Source: JBOGWY01 sp050694015 (GTDB lineage: Bacteria > Actinomycetota > CADDZG01 > WHSQ01). Taken from it: a stretch of 5,361 nucleotides of DNA. The notes beneath the pieces were generated by a model. That model saw only the letters and a program-made list of their open reading frames with translations. It did no database searches and was not told the origin of the DNA. The position numbers and the translations under genes were made by a program. Positions 1-4,973 of this stretch are shown one piece after another. Location of the stretch: assembly GCA_050694015.1 (NCBI GenBank), contig JBOGWY010000035.1, positions 1 to 5,361 on the forward strand, read 5' to 3'. Within the stretch, counting starts at the first letter, position 1. The number at the start of each line of letters is the position of its first letter.

Positions 1-213
1 GTTCTGCATCGCGTTCGCGGCCAACATCCCCGTGCCGAAGAACGCGAGATAGTCGATGCCCCCGAAGCTCTGGCCTTCCTGGATCAGGCTGCCGAGACCG
101 AGGCCCATCGCGCTGAGGAACATGACCGGTGCGAGGACGGACAGGACGAGCGACGCCTTCCAACTTCGCCACGAGACGAGGCCGTTGCGGACGACGACGT
201 CGACCGAACTCAT
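1..213 (-). CDS. ABC-2 type transporter permease, NodJ/DrrB-like (N-terminal part only)
   Basis: This is the membrane subunit of an ABC-2 exporter, paired with the ATPase gene just upstream in transcription. Reading leftward from the ATG at 213-211, the frame stays open for 71 codons to the window edge, so most of the protein lies outside. It starts MSSVDVVVRNGLVSWRSWKA, a cytoplasmic stretch with the arginine/tryptophan elements usual before TM1. A hydrophobic segment follows at about residues 21-44 (SLVLSVLAPVMFLSAMGLGL), then YLAFFGTGMLAANAMQ near 58-70, which resembles the NodJ-type pattern of YLAF, a short linker and an AM pair. Its ATG overlaps the ATPase stop codon in an ATGA arrangement (213-210), which predicts translational coupling and matched subunit amounts. 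The exported substrate cannot be read from the sequence; NodIJ-like and DrrAB-like systems move lipid-linked or drug-like molecules. Confidence 0.85.
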   Translation of the reverse strand, partial: MSSVDVVVRNGLVSWRSWKASLVLSVLAPVMFLSAMGLGLGSLIQEGQSFGGIDYLAFFGTGMLAANAMQN

Positions 214-1136
214 TCGATCAAAGACCTCCCCGTGAGCGTGAGGAAGACGTCTTCGAGGCTCGCCCTGCGGACGAGTGCACTCTCGGGATGAAGACCTCCA
301 TCGGTCAGCTTGGTCAGCGTCGCCTCTCCGGTTTGGGTGTAGAGCAGGACCCGGTCGGGCAACCATTCCACCCGCTCCGCGAGCCCGTCCACCGAGCCCT
401 TCAGTCGCTCGCGACCCTCGTCGGAGAGACGCAGCTCCAACACCTCGCGCGTGCTGTAGCGCGCGATGAGATCGCGGGGCGAGCCGTCGGCAACGATGCG
501 CGCCTTGTCCATGACGACGAGTCGATCGCAGAGCTGCTCGGCCTCGTCCATGTAGTGCGTCGTGACGACGAGCGTGACACCGCGTTGCTTCAGGCGGTAG
601 AGGCGATCCCACACGAGGTGGCGGGCCTGCGGATCGAGGCCGGTGGTCGGCTCGTCGAGCAGCAGCAGATCGGGCTGATTGACGAGGGCGCGCGCGATCG
701 TCAGACGTCGCTTCATCCCGCCGGACAACGGTTCCACCTTGTCCTTGGCTCGTTCACTCAGCTGCACGAAATCCAACAACTCGTCGATCCGTTCCTTGGC
801 GAGATCGCGCGGCACGTCGAAGTAGCGCGAGTACATCTCGAGGTTTTCACGCACCGTGAGCTCGATGTCGAGGTTGTCGGTCTGCGGGACGACGCCGATC
901 CGCGCCTTGATCGCGGTCGCGTCCGTGCCCGGATCCCTGCCCATGACCAGCAAGGACCCCGCGGTGCGATGCGACGTGCACCCGATCATCCGCATCGTCG
1001 ACGTCTTGCCGGCTCCGTTCGGGCCGAGGAAACCGAAGACCTCGCCCTTGCGGACCTCGAAGTGGATGCTGTCCACGGCGACGAAGTCGCCGAAGGTCTT
1101 GCTGAGCCCGGCCGCGGCGATCAGTGCCTGTTCCAC
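210..1136 (-). CDS. ABC transporter ATP-binding protein, NodI/DrrA-like
   Basis: This is the cytoplasmic ATPase that powers the ABC-2 permease encoded next to it. The 308-residue product has every catalytic motif: Walker A GPNGAGKT (38-45), Q-loop Q85 in VVPQTDNLD, signature LSGGMKR (137-143), Walker B LLLLDEP (157-163, with D161 and E162), D-loop GLDP (166-169) and H-loop H194 in TTHYMDEAE. The QTDNLD-ELTVRENL stretch and the C-terminal tail RASLEDVFLTLTGR (291-304) are typical of the NodI/DrrA/CcmA group of exporters. The start is GTG at 1136-1134; no better in-frame start lies close upstream, and the ribosome-binding site is weak (AGG about 9 bases before). The gene begins 35 bases after the upstream reductase stop and overlaps the permease start by 4 bases, so co-transcription of all three is likely. 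The family call is firm. The substrate (drug, lipid or polysaccharide) is unknown, so no symbol is given. Confidence 0.95.
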   Translation of the reverse strand: MEQALIAAAGLSKTFGDFVAVDSIHFEVRKGEVFGFLGPNGAGKTSTMRMIGCTSHRTAGSLLVMGRDPGTDATAIKARIGVVPQTDNLDIELTVRENLEMYSRYFDVPRDLAKERIDELLDFVQLSERAKDKVEPLSGGMKRRLTIARALVNQPDLLLLDEPTTGLDPQARHLVWDRLYRLKQRGVTLVVTTHYMDEAEQLCDRLVVMDKARIVADGSPRDLIARYSTREVLELRLSDEGRERLKGSVDGLAERVEWLPDRVLLYTQTGEATLTKLTDGGLHPESALVRRASLEDVFLTLTGRSLIE

Positions 1137-1171
1137 GGCAGGCAGCCTATGAGAAGCGCGCGGGTCCTTTG

Positions 1172-1816
1172 TCAGCGAACCACCCGGTACCTGAGGTGGG
1201 TGGCTGCACCCGAGTGGATAACTCGCGTCGGCTCGAGCGTGACTTCGCCGGTCGACAGGTCATCGAAGAGCCGCACGCCGTCACCGAGAAGGACCGGCGC
1301 CACGTGCAGCTGGATCTTGTCGACCACGCCCGCGTTGAGATATCCCTGCACCGCCTCGCCCCCACCGGCGATGTGCACGTCCTTGTCCCCTGCCGCGGAG
1401 CCCGCCTGCTCGAGAGCCGACTCGATCCCGTCGGTCACGAACCTGAACGTAGTTCCGGTGAGCTCCAACGGCGCGCGCTCGTGATGCGTCAAGACGAACA
1501 CGGGGTGATGGAACGGCGGTTCGTCGCCCCACCATCCGTTCGCGTTGGGATCCTGGTCCCAAGGACCCTCGCCGCCGCTGAACATGCGCCGGCCCATGAT
1601 CGAAGCCCCGATGCTCGCGATGTGTTCTTCGACGAGATCGGAGTCGGTACCGCCCTCGCCGCCTTCGAGTCCGTGCGACTCGCGCCATGCCGCGCTGGCC
1701 ACGACCCACTCGTGTAGGCGTTCGCCGCCTCTGCCGAGTGGCTCCTCGAGCGTCGCGTTCGGTCCCGCGACGAAGCCGTCCAGCGAGATGGAGATGTCGA
1801 CCGTCACATCTGTCAT
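1172..1816 (-). CDS. Dihydrofolate reductase-like (RibD C-terminal domain) family protein
   Basis: This 214-residue protein has the RibD_C/DHFR-like fold, a family of NAD(P)H-dependent reductases that includes the pyrimidine reductase of riboflavin synthesis and many uncharacterised bacterial members. Visible family motifs are SLDGFVAGPN (11-20), MGRRMF (74-79), the nucleotide-loop type motif HIAGGGE (148-154) and HVAPVLLGDGVRLFD (171-185); it ends ATHLRYRVVR. There is no deaminase domain, so it is not a full RibD, and it lacks the close features of FolA. The start ATG at 1816-1814 is set by a strong GGAGG (1828-1824) seven bases upstream. It heads the probable minus-strand operon with the ABC ATPase, 35 bases away. 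A shorter paralogue lies at 3961-4554 in the opposite orientation and shares the same motif order. Compared with that copy, this one has an insert of roughly 12 residues near 44-58. The real substrate is unknown. Confidence 0.9.
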   Translation of the reverse strand: MTDVTVDISISLDGFVAGPNATLEEPLGRGGERLHEWVVASAAWRESHGLEGGEGGTDSDLVEEHIASIGASIMGRRMFSGGEGPWDQDPNANGWWGDEPPFHHPVFVLTHHERAPLELTGTTFRFVTDGIESALEQAGSAAGDKDVHIAGGGEAVQGYLNAGVVDKIQLHVAPVLLGDGVRLFDDLSTGEVTLEPTRVIHSGAATHLRYRVVR

Positions 1817-1905
1817 GCCCTCTCCTCCCTGTCGCTACCGCACGGCCTCTTCTCTCGGCCGGATGACACCCTTAAGACCCTGGGTGCGCCAGAAACTCAT
1901 CGCGC

Positions 1906-1917
1906 TAGGGTTCCCCC
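1906..1917 (+). promoter_or_regulatory. Possible -10 element of a leaderless promoter
   Basis: TAGGGT at 1906-1911 fits the TANNNT -10 pattern and ends six bases before the GTG start at 1918. That is the spacing expected when transcription begins at the start codon itself, an arrangement common in Actinobacteria. No convincing -35 box is visible. The alternative is that AGGG (1907-1910) acts as a weak Shine-Dalgarno sequence, seven bases before the GTG. Sequence alone cannot choose between the two. Confidence 0.3.
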
Positions 1918-2730
1918 GTGGCCGAGACCGAGTTCTCCTTCAAGGATCCCCATAAGCGCCAAGCGGTCGTCCTCAAGACACTTCCCACCGACAAGCTCGA
2001 GGTCGTCGAGCACCAGCGCAAGACCCGGCCCTCGCACGTCGCGAACCTCGTCTCGTCGATCGAGGCGATCGGGTTCATCGTGCCTCTGGTCGCGGTCGAG
2101 GAAACGTCCGACGGCAAGTCGCAGCATCTCGTGATCGACGGCCAACACCGTCTGGAGGCGGCGCGCGAGGTTGGGATCCGCAAGCTTCCCGTCCTCGTCG
2201 TTCCGCGACGGCTCGCGCCGCGGATGATGAACCTCAATGTCGAGAAGGACCTGAACATCCGCGAGAAGGCCGTCGTTTCGCTGGGCATCTACCGCGCCTT
2301 TATGGACACGCAACCCGAGATCAAAGAGAACGACGACGAGGTCGAGGAGTCGATCGAACGTGCCTACTACGTGACCCTGGGTCTCGCCTACGAAGGCAAG
2401 GGCCGTCTCGCCGGCAGCGCGTTCGAGCCTCTGCTGAAGAAGTGTGACTTCTTCATGCGACGCACGATCACCAACGCCTTCCCGGCTCGCGAGGAACGTG
2501 CCATCCGCGTCCTCGACACGAACGCCCTCGTACAACAGGTCATCGGACAGGCCAAGGAGATGGGGGCCTTCCACCAGTACTTCCAGTACCAGCTGATCTC
2601 CCACATCGATCCGTTCAAGCGCAAGCGCGGCCGTCAGAACTTCGACGAGCTCTTCGACAAGGCGACCGACAAGCTGCAGAAGTTGATCGACGATCCGTCC
2701 CGCATCCGGAGACTCGGAGGCGGCGATTAA
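1918..2730 (+). CDS. ParB/Srx N-terminal-like domain protein with DGQHR motif
   Basis: This 270-residue protein has a ParB-N-like fold. A strand-rich region near 18-60 (LKTLPTDKLEVVEHQRK, then SIEAIGFIVPLVAV) resembles the ParB pattern in which a residue-recognition loop is followed by an 'S-I-x-x-x-G-x-x-x-P-L' helix/strand. It leads to VIDGQHRLEAAREVG (72-86), where DGQHR stands in for the GERR nucleotide-binding box of ParB CTPases; DndB-type proteins share the same DGQHR word. The part after about 115 is helical, and I recognise no helix-turn-helix in it. It carries an acidic stretch (134-147), a basic KRKRGRQ patch (234-240) and a lysine-rich end. The start is GTG at 1918, with only a weak ribosome-binding site and a possible leaderless promoter. 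It has no parA neighbour and no Dnd genes nearby, and it is transcribed divergently from the reductase/ABC operon. A nucleotide-binding, DNA-associated role is inference; the cellular function is unknown. Confidence 0.8.
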   Translation: MAETEFSFKDPHKRQAVVLKTLPTDKLEVVEHQRKTRPSHVANLVSSIEAIGFIVPLVAVEETSDGKSQHLVIDGQHRLEAAREVGIRKLPVLVVPRRLAPRMMNLNVEKDLNIREKAVVSLGIYRAFMDTQPEIKENDDEVEESIERAYYVTLGLAYEGKGRLAGSAFEPLLKKCDFFMRRTITNAFPAREERAIRVLDTNALVQQVIGQAKEMGAFHQYFQYQLISHIDPFKRKRGRQNFDELFDKATDKLQKLIDDPSRIRRLGGGD

Positions 2731-2807
2731 CGTCGGGGGTGATCGCGGCCCCGGACGAGCTGGTCCCGGGTTCCGAAAAGGGGTGGTCTGAGCCAGAAGT
2801 GCGGATG

Positions 2808-2866
2808 CACGGGGTTCCGGGGTACACGGGGTGCAATTTGTACCCCGGGAACCCCTGTACCCCGTG
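2808..2866. repeat. 59-bp palindromic array of GGGGT/ACCCC units
   Basis: Two 28-base arms (2808-2835 and 2839-2866) flank a 3-base centre (ATT). Aligned as reverse complements without gaps, they match at 23 of 28 positions, with one further G-T wobble. The left arm holds three GGGGT units starting at 2811, 2819 and 2828. The right arm holds three ACCCC units starting at 2842, 2851 and 2859. The spacing is therefore 8 and 9 on one side and 9 and 8 on the other. A second register also exists: 2811-2826 pairs perfectly with 2839-2855 except for one bulged G at 2847, leaving a 12-base loop. It sits between two convergent genes, so a bidirectional terminator is possible, but no T-run follows on either strand. 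A protein-binding site or a dispersed repeat are alternatives. Confidence 0.8.
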
Positions 2867-2901
2867 AACACGCGATTGCTGCCTCGACCCCCCCCCTTGC
2901 G

Positions 2902-2927
2902 AAAAACGACTACGAATCGAGGTAGTC
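2902..2927 (-). terminator. Small intrinsic-terminator-like hairpin for the DUF4287-SRPBCC gene
   Basis: On the minus strand GACTAC (2927-2922) and GTAGTC (2913-2908) form a perfect 6-bp stem around an 8-base loop. One G then precedes five T residues (2906-2902). The stem overlaps the TAG stop (2912-2910) of the gene it would terminate. The layout is that of a rho-independent terminator, but the stem is short and half A-T, so its efficiency is doubtful. Confidence 0.4.
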
Positions 2928-3443
2928 CTTCAACTCGTCGAGCGCGTCGCGCCACATCGTCTTGATCTTCTGGGGTTCGGCGCTCTTGTCGAGCTTCTGG
3001 TGCTGTACGGCGACCGCGGACTTGCCCGGACCTTTGCTCTCGAACGTCGCCGTGACCCGGCTCGCGTCGTAGCCCCAATCGAAGCGCGCCGTTGTCGGTG
3101 CGTCGGAGGCGCGCAGCTTCATCTTCCCGGAGATCAGCCAACGGTTCCGCTTGCGCGAGTCCGTGAACGCGTCGAACAAGACGTCGACGGGGACCGCCAC
3201 GGTCTTGCTCGCACCGACCTCGAAGGTTCCGTTCCGCCGGACGCCGGGGTCGCGCACGCCGCGGTCCTGCTCGTACTCGACGATCAGCTTCTGCGCCCAC
3301 CACCGGCTGACGTCGTGCTTGGTCGTGAGGAACTCGGCGATCTCTTTATAGGGACGACCTGGGGCACCCCACTTGTCGAGCAGCGCGTACCACTGCTCCT
3401 GGGTCTTGCCCGTCGCGGCCCGCACGGTCTCGGTTTTGGCCAT
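2910..3443 (-). CDS. DUF4287 domain / SRPBCC (AHSA1-like) protein
   Basis: This 177-residue two-part protein begins with a DUF4287-type segment (about residues 10-62). Its key features are TGKTQEQWYALLDKWGA (11-27), KEIAEFLTTKHDVSRWWAQKL (33-53) and VEYEQDRG (55-62). The second half (about 75-176) reads as an SRPBCC/AHSA1-like ligand-binding fold: KTVAVPVDVLFDAFTDSRKRNRWL (80-103) matches the usual opening strand and helix with the conserved tryptophan, and WRDALDELKDYL (164-175) is the long C-terminal helix. SRPBCC proteins bind hydrophobic ligands in a deep cavity; the role of DUF4287 is not known. The ATG at 3443 is preferred over the GTG three bases earlier because GGAGG (3453-3449) is five bases from the ATG but only two from the GTG. 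It is convergent with the ParB-like gene and divergent from the VOC cluster. It is probably cytosolic; no signal peptide or membrane segment is seen. Confidence 0.88.
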   Translation of the reverse strand: MAKTETVRAATGKTQEQWYALLDKWGAPGRPYKEIAEFLTTKHDVSRWWAQKLIVEYEQDRGVRDPGVRRNGTFEVGASKTVAVPVDVLFDAFTDSRKRNRWLISGKMKLRASDAPTTARFDWGYDASRVTATFESKGPGKSAVAVQHQKLDKSAEPQKIKTMWRDALDELKDYLDS

Positions 3444-3448
3444 CACAA

Positions 3449-3453
3449 CCTCC
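3449..3453 (-). promoter_or_regulatory. Ribosome-binding site deciding the DUF4287-SRPBCC start
   Basis: GGAGG on the minus strand lies five bases before the ATG at 3443 but only two before the adjacent in-frame GTG at 3446, so the ATG is the better start. The remaining divergent region up to 3520 must hold promoters for both directions, but no clear -35/-10 pair stands out. Confidence 0.7.
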
Positions 3454-3520
3454 CTAAGTAAGTACGGTTGCTTCGATCATTAGACCGAGTAGCGGCCCGA
3501 AACTCATCGTCGGAGGCGCC

Positions 3521-3910
3521 ATGACCGACCGCCCACGCCTGACCTTGTCCACCGTGGTGCTCGATTGCCCGGACGCGCACGCCCTCGGCGCCTTCTATCG
3601 GCGGCTCCTCGGGTGGGAGGTGGAGCGCTCGGAGGACGACTGGATCAAGATCGTCCCGCCCGCCGGTGGAACGGGGCTCTCGTTCCAGACGGAGCCGTAT
3701 TTCGTCCGCCCGACGTGGCCGTCCCAGCCCGACGAGCAGCAGATGATGATCCACCTGGATATCAAGGTCGACGATCTGGAGACCGCCGGCGCCCATGCGC
3801 TCGCGGCCGGCGCCGTCCTCGCCGAGGATCAGTTCGCCGACGACGTGCGTGTCTACTTCGACCCCGCCGGGCATCCGTTCTGTCTGTGGATCGAAACTCC
3901 GATGAGTTAG
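3521..3910 (+). CDS. VOC family (glyoxalase-like) protein
   Basis: This 129-residue protein has the two-module vicinal oxygen chelate fold shared by glyoxalase I, bleomycin-binding proteins and extradiol dioxygenases. Module one holds TVVLDCPDAHALGAFYRRLLGW (11-32), with the typical 'AFYRxLLGW' helix. Module two holds MMIHLDIKVDDLETAGAHAL (75-94) and the closing strand YFDPAGHPFCLW (112-123). The DPAGHPFCL ending is typical of the glyoxalase-like (Glyoxalase_6) subgroup found widely in Actinobacteria. By motif alignment, C121 sits where glyoxalase I has its last metal-ligand glutamate, so classical glyoxalase I chemistry is unlikely. The ATG at 3521 follows GGAGG (3512-3516) by four bases. 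The next gene begins 50 bases downstream on the same strand, so the two may be co-transcribed. Substrate unknown: a small-molecule enzyme or antibiotic-binding protein are both possible. Confidence 0.9.
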   Translation: MTDRPRLTLSTVVLDCPDAHALGAFYRRLLGWEVERSEDDWIKIVPPAGGTGLSFQTEPYFVRPTWPSQPDEQQMMIHLDIKVDDLETAGAHALAAGAVLAEDQFADDVRVYFDPAGHPFCLWIETPMS

Positions 3911-3950
3911 GGCGGCGAGACACGTCATACCTGCAACACCCGAACGTAGA

Positions 3951-3955
3951 GGAGG
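3951..3955 (+). promoter_or_regulatory. Ribosome-binding site deciding the start of the second DHFR-like gene
   Basis: GGAGG, within AGAGGAGG, lies five bases before the ATG at 3961. The reading frame stays open much further upstream, to 3565, but that extension overlaps the VOC gene, is arginine/proline-rich nonsense, and precedes the family's usual N-terminus. The start at 3961 is therefore taken. Confidence 0.85.
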
Positions 3956-3960
3956 ACTCC

Positions 3961-4554
3961 ATGACCAAGGTGATCGCGGACATATCGATGTCGCTCGACG
4001 GTTTCGTCACCGGCCCCGATCCCGACCTCGATCACGGCCTCGGCCACGGCGGGGAGCCGATCCACGACTGGGTGATGGAGGCCGACGACATCGACAACAA
4101 GATCCTGAAAGACAGCACCGAGCGCAGCGGGTCGGTCGTGATGGGACGCAATCTTTTCGACATCATCGACGGTCCTCAGGGCTGGAGCGACGAGATGGGC
4201 TACGGCGCCGGCAACGTCGGCAAACCATCGTTCTTCGTCGTGTCCCACTCGAAGCCCGACGTGATCCGGCTCAGCACCCTGGACTTCACGTTCGTGAACG
4301 GACTCGCAGAGGCGATCGAGCGAGCGCGCGCCGCGGCCGGTGACAAGGACGTCTTCGTGATGGGCGGCGGCGACGTCATCCGTCAGGCGGTGGATGCCGG
4401 TCTCGCCGACGAGCTACGCATACATCTGTCCCCGATCGTGCTCGGTGAGGGCACCCCGTTGTTCGAGGGCATCGGACGACACGAGCTCGTGCAGCGCGAG
4501 GTACAGGTCTCGGCGAACGCGACGCATCTCGTCTACGAAGTGAGGAGGTCGTGA
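3961..4554 (+). CDS. Dihydrofolate reductase-like (RibD C-terminal domain) family protein, second copy
   Basis: This 197-residue single-domain reductase is of the same RibD_C/DHFR-like family as the gene at 1172-1816. Family motifs are SLDGFVTGPD (11-20), MGRNLFD (61-67), AAGDKDVFVMGGGDVI (125-140) and HLSPIVLGEGTPLFEG (155-170), ending ATHLVYEV. The glycine-rich GGG loop (135-137) is where the family contacts the NADPH phosphates. The start ATG follows a strong GGAGG by five bases and gives the family's standard N-terminus (MTKVIADISMSLDG). The gene lies between two VOC genes: 50 bases after the first, with only one base (TGA-G-ATG) before the second, so coupling with the downstream gene is likely. 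Lacking a deaminase domain, it is not a complete RibD. Its physiological substrate is not known, and folate reduction should not be assumed. Confidence 0.92.
   Translation: MTKVIADISMSLDGFVTGPDPDLDHGLGHGGEPIHDWVMEADDIDNKILKDSTERSGSVVMGRNLFDIIDGPQGWSDEMGYGAGNVGKPSFFVVSHSKPDVIRLSTLDFTFVNGLAEAIERARAAAGDKDVFVMGGGDVIRQAVDAGLADELRIHLSPIVLGEGTPLFEGIGRHELVQREVQVSANATHLVYEVRRS
4544..4548 (+). promoter_or_regulatory. Ribosome-binding site inside the end of the DHFR-like gene
   Basis: GGAGG lies within the last codons of the reductase gene, seven bases before the ATG at 4556. Together with the one-base gap between stop and start, this supports translation of the second VOC gene from the same message by terminating or reinitiating ribosomes. 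Confidence 0.75.
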
Positions 4555-4555
4555 G

Positions 4556-4969
4556 ATGAAGCCACACGTAAGCGTCATCACCCTCGGCGTGCGGGACATG
4601 GCGCGCGCAAAGAACTTCTATGCCGGCTTGGGCTGGCCGATCGAGCAGGACTACGAGCAGTGGGTCACGTTCCCGCTCGGCGACGGCTCGACGCTCCTCG
4701 GCCTCTATCCGTGGGACGCGCTGGCCGACGATGCCGGGGTCGCTCCCGACGGCGAGGGCTTCCGCGGGATGACGCTGTCGTACGTCGTCTCGTCCGAGGA
4801 CCGCGTCGCCGAGGTGATCGCCGAAGCCGAGGGCGCAGGCGCAGACGTCGTCAAGCCCGCCGAGAAGTCGCAGTGGGGCGGCGCCTTCGGTTACTTCGCC
4901 GACCCCGACGGCTACCTGTGGAAGGTCGCATCGGCCGCCGCCGGGAACCCTTCGTATGTAGCCGAGTGA
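4556..4969 (+). CDS. VOC family (glyoxalase-like) protein, second
   Basis: This 137-residue VOC protein is only distantly like the one at 3521-3910. Module one begins HVSVITLGVRDMARAKNFYA (4-23), followed by GLGW (24-27), the usual 'TLGVxDxxxAxxFYxxLGW' opening. A middle strand reads STLLGLYPWDALADDAG (45-61). Module two contains MTLSYVVSSEDRVAEVIAEA (72-91) and GAGADVVKPAEKSQWGGAFG (93-112), closing with YFADPDGYLWKVA (113-125). The 'KPAxxxxWGGxxGYFxDPDGxLWxVA' layout is common in bacterial VOC proteins of unknown role. K123 occupies the position where metal-dependent members usually have glutamate, so metal binding there is doubtful. The ATG is fixed by GGAGG seven bases upstream and begins one base after the reductase stop. 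Its stop lies four bases from the stop of the convergent NHL gene, leaving no room for a separate terminator. The substrate is unknown. Confidence 0.9.
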   Translation: MKPHVSVITLGVRDMARAKNFYAGLGWPIEQDYEQWVTFPLGDGSTLLGLYPWDALADDAGVAPDGEGFRGMTLSYVVSSEDRVAEVIAEAEGAGADVVKPAEKSQWGGAFGYFADPDGYLWKVASAAAGNPSYVAE

Positions 4970-4973
4970 CGTT

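Noticed and set aside
129..1484. Long plus-strand open frame (451 codons) across the exporter and reductase genes
   Set aside because: It is an antisense shadow of two well-supported minus-strand genes, has no family motif, and is rich in Arg/Pro/Gly as expected from high-GC reverse frames.
1892..1902. GAAACTCATCG, also found at 3499-3509, upstream of two plus-strand genes
   Set aside because: An 11-base match is expected a few times by chance in 5 kb, and its distance to the start codon differs between the two sites, so it is not a reliable shared operator.
2856..2871. Resemblance to the parS consensus beside the ParB-like gene
   Set aside because: Only about 10 of 16 positions match, a level expected several times by chance in a window of this size, and it lacks the full palindrome of parS.
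1897..3303. Long minus-strand open frame (468 codons) across the ParB-like gene and palindrome
   Set aside because: It runs antisense to the ParB-like gene, reads through the repeat and then out of frame through the DUF4287 gene, and shows no recognisable domain.
3565..3960. Upstream extension of the second DHFR-like frame
   Set aside because: It overlaps the VOC gene, is low-complexity Arg/Pro sequence, and the strong ribosome-binding site and family N-terminus place the start at 3961.
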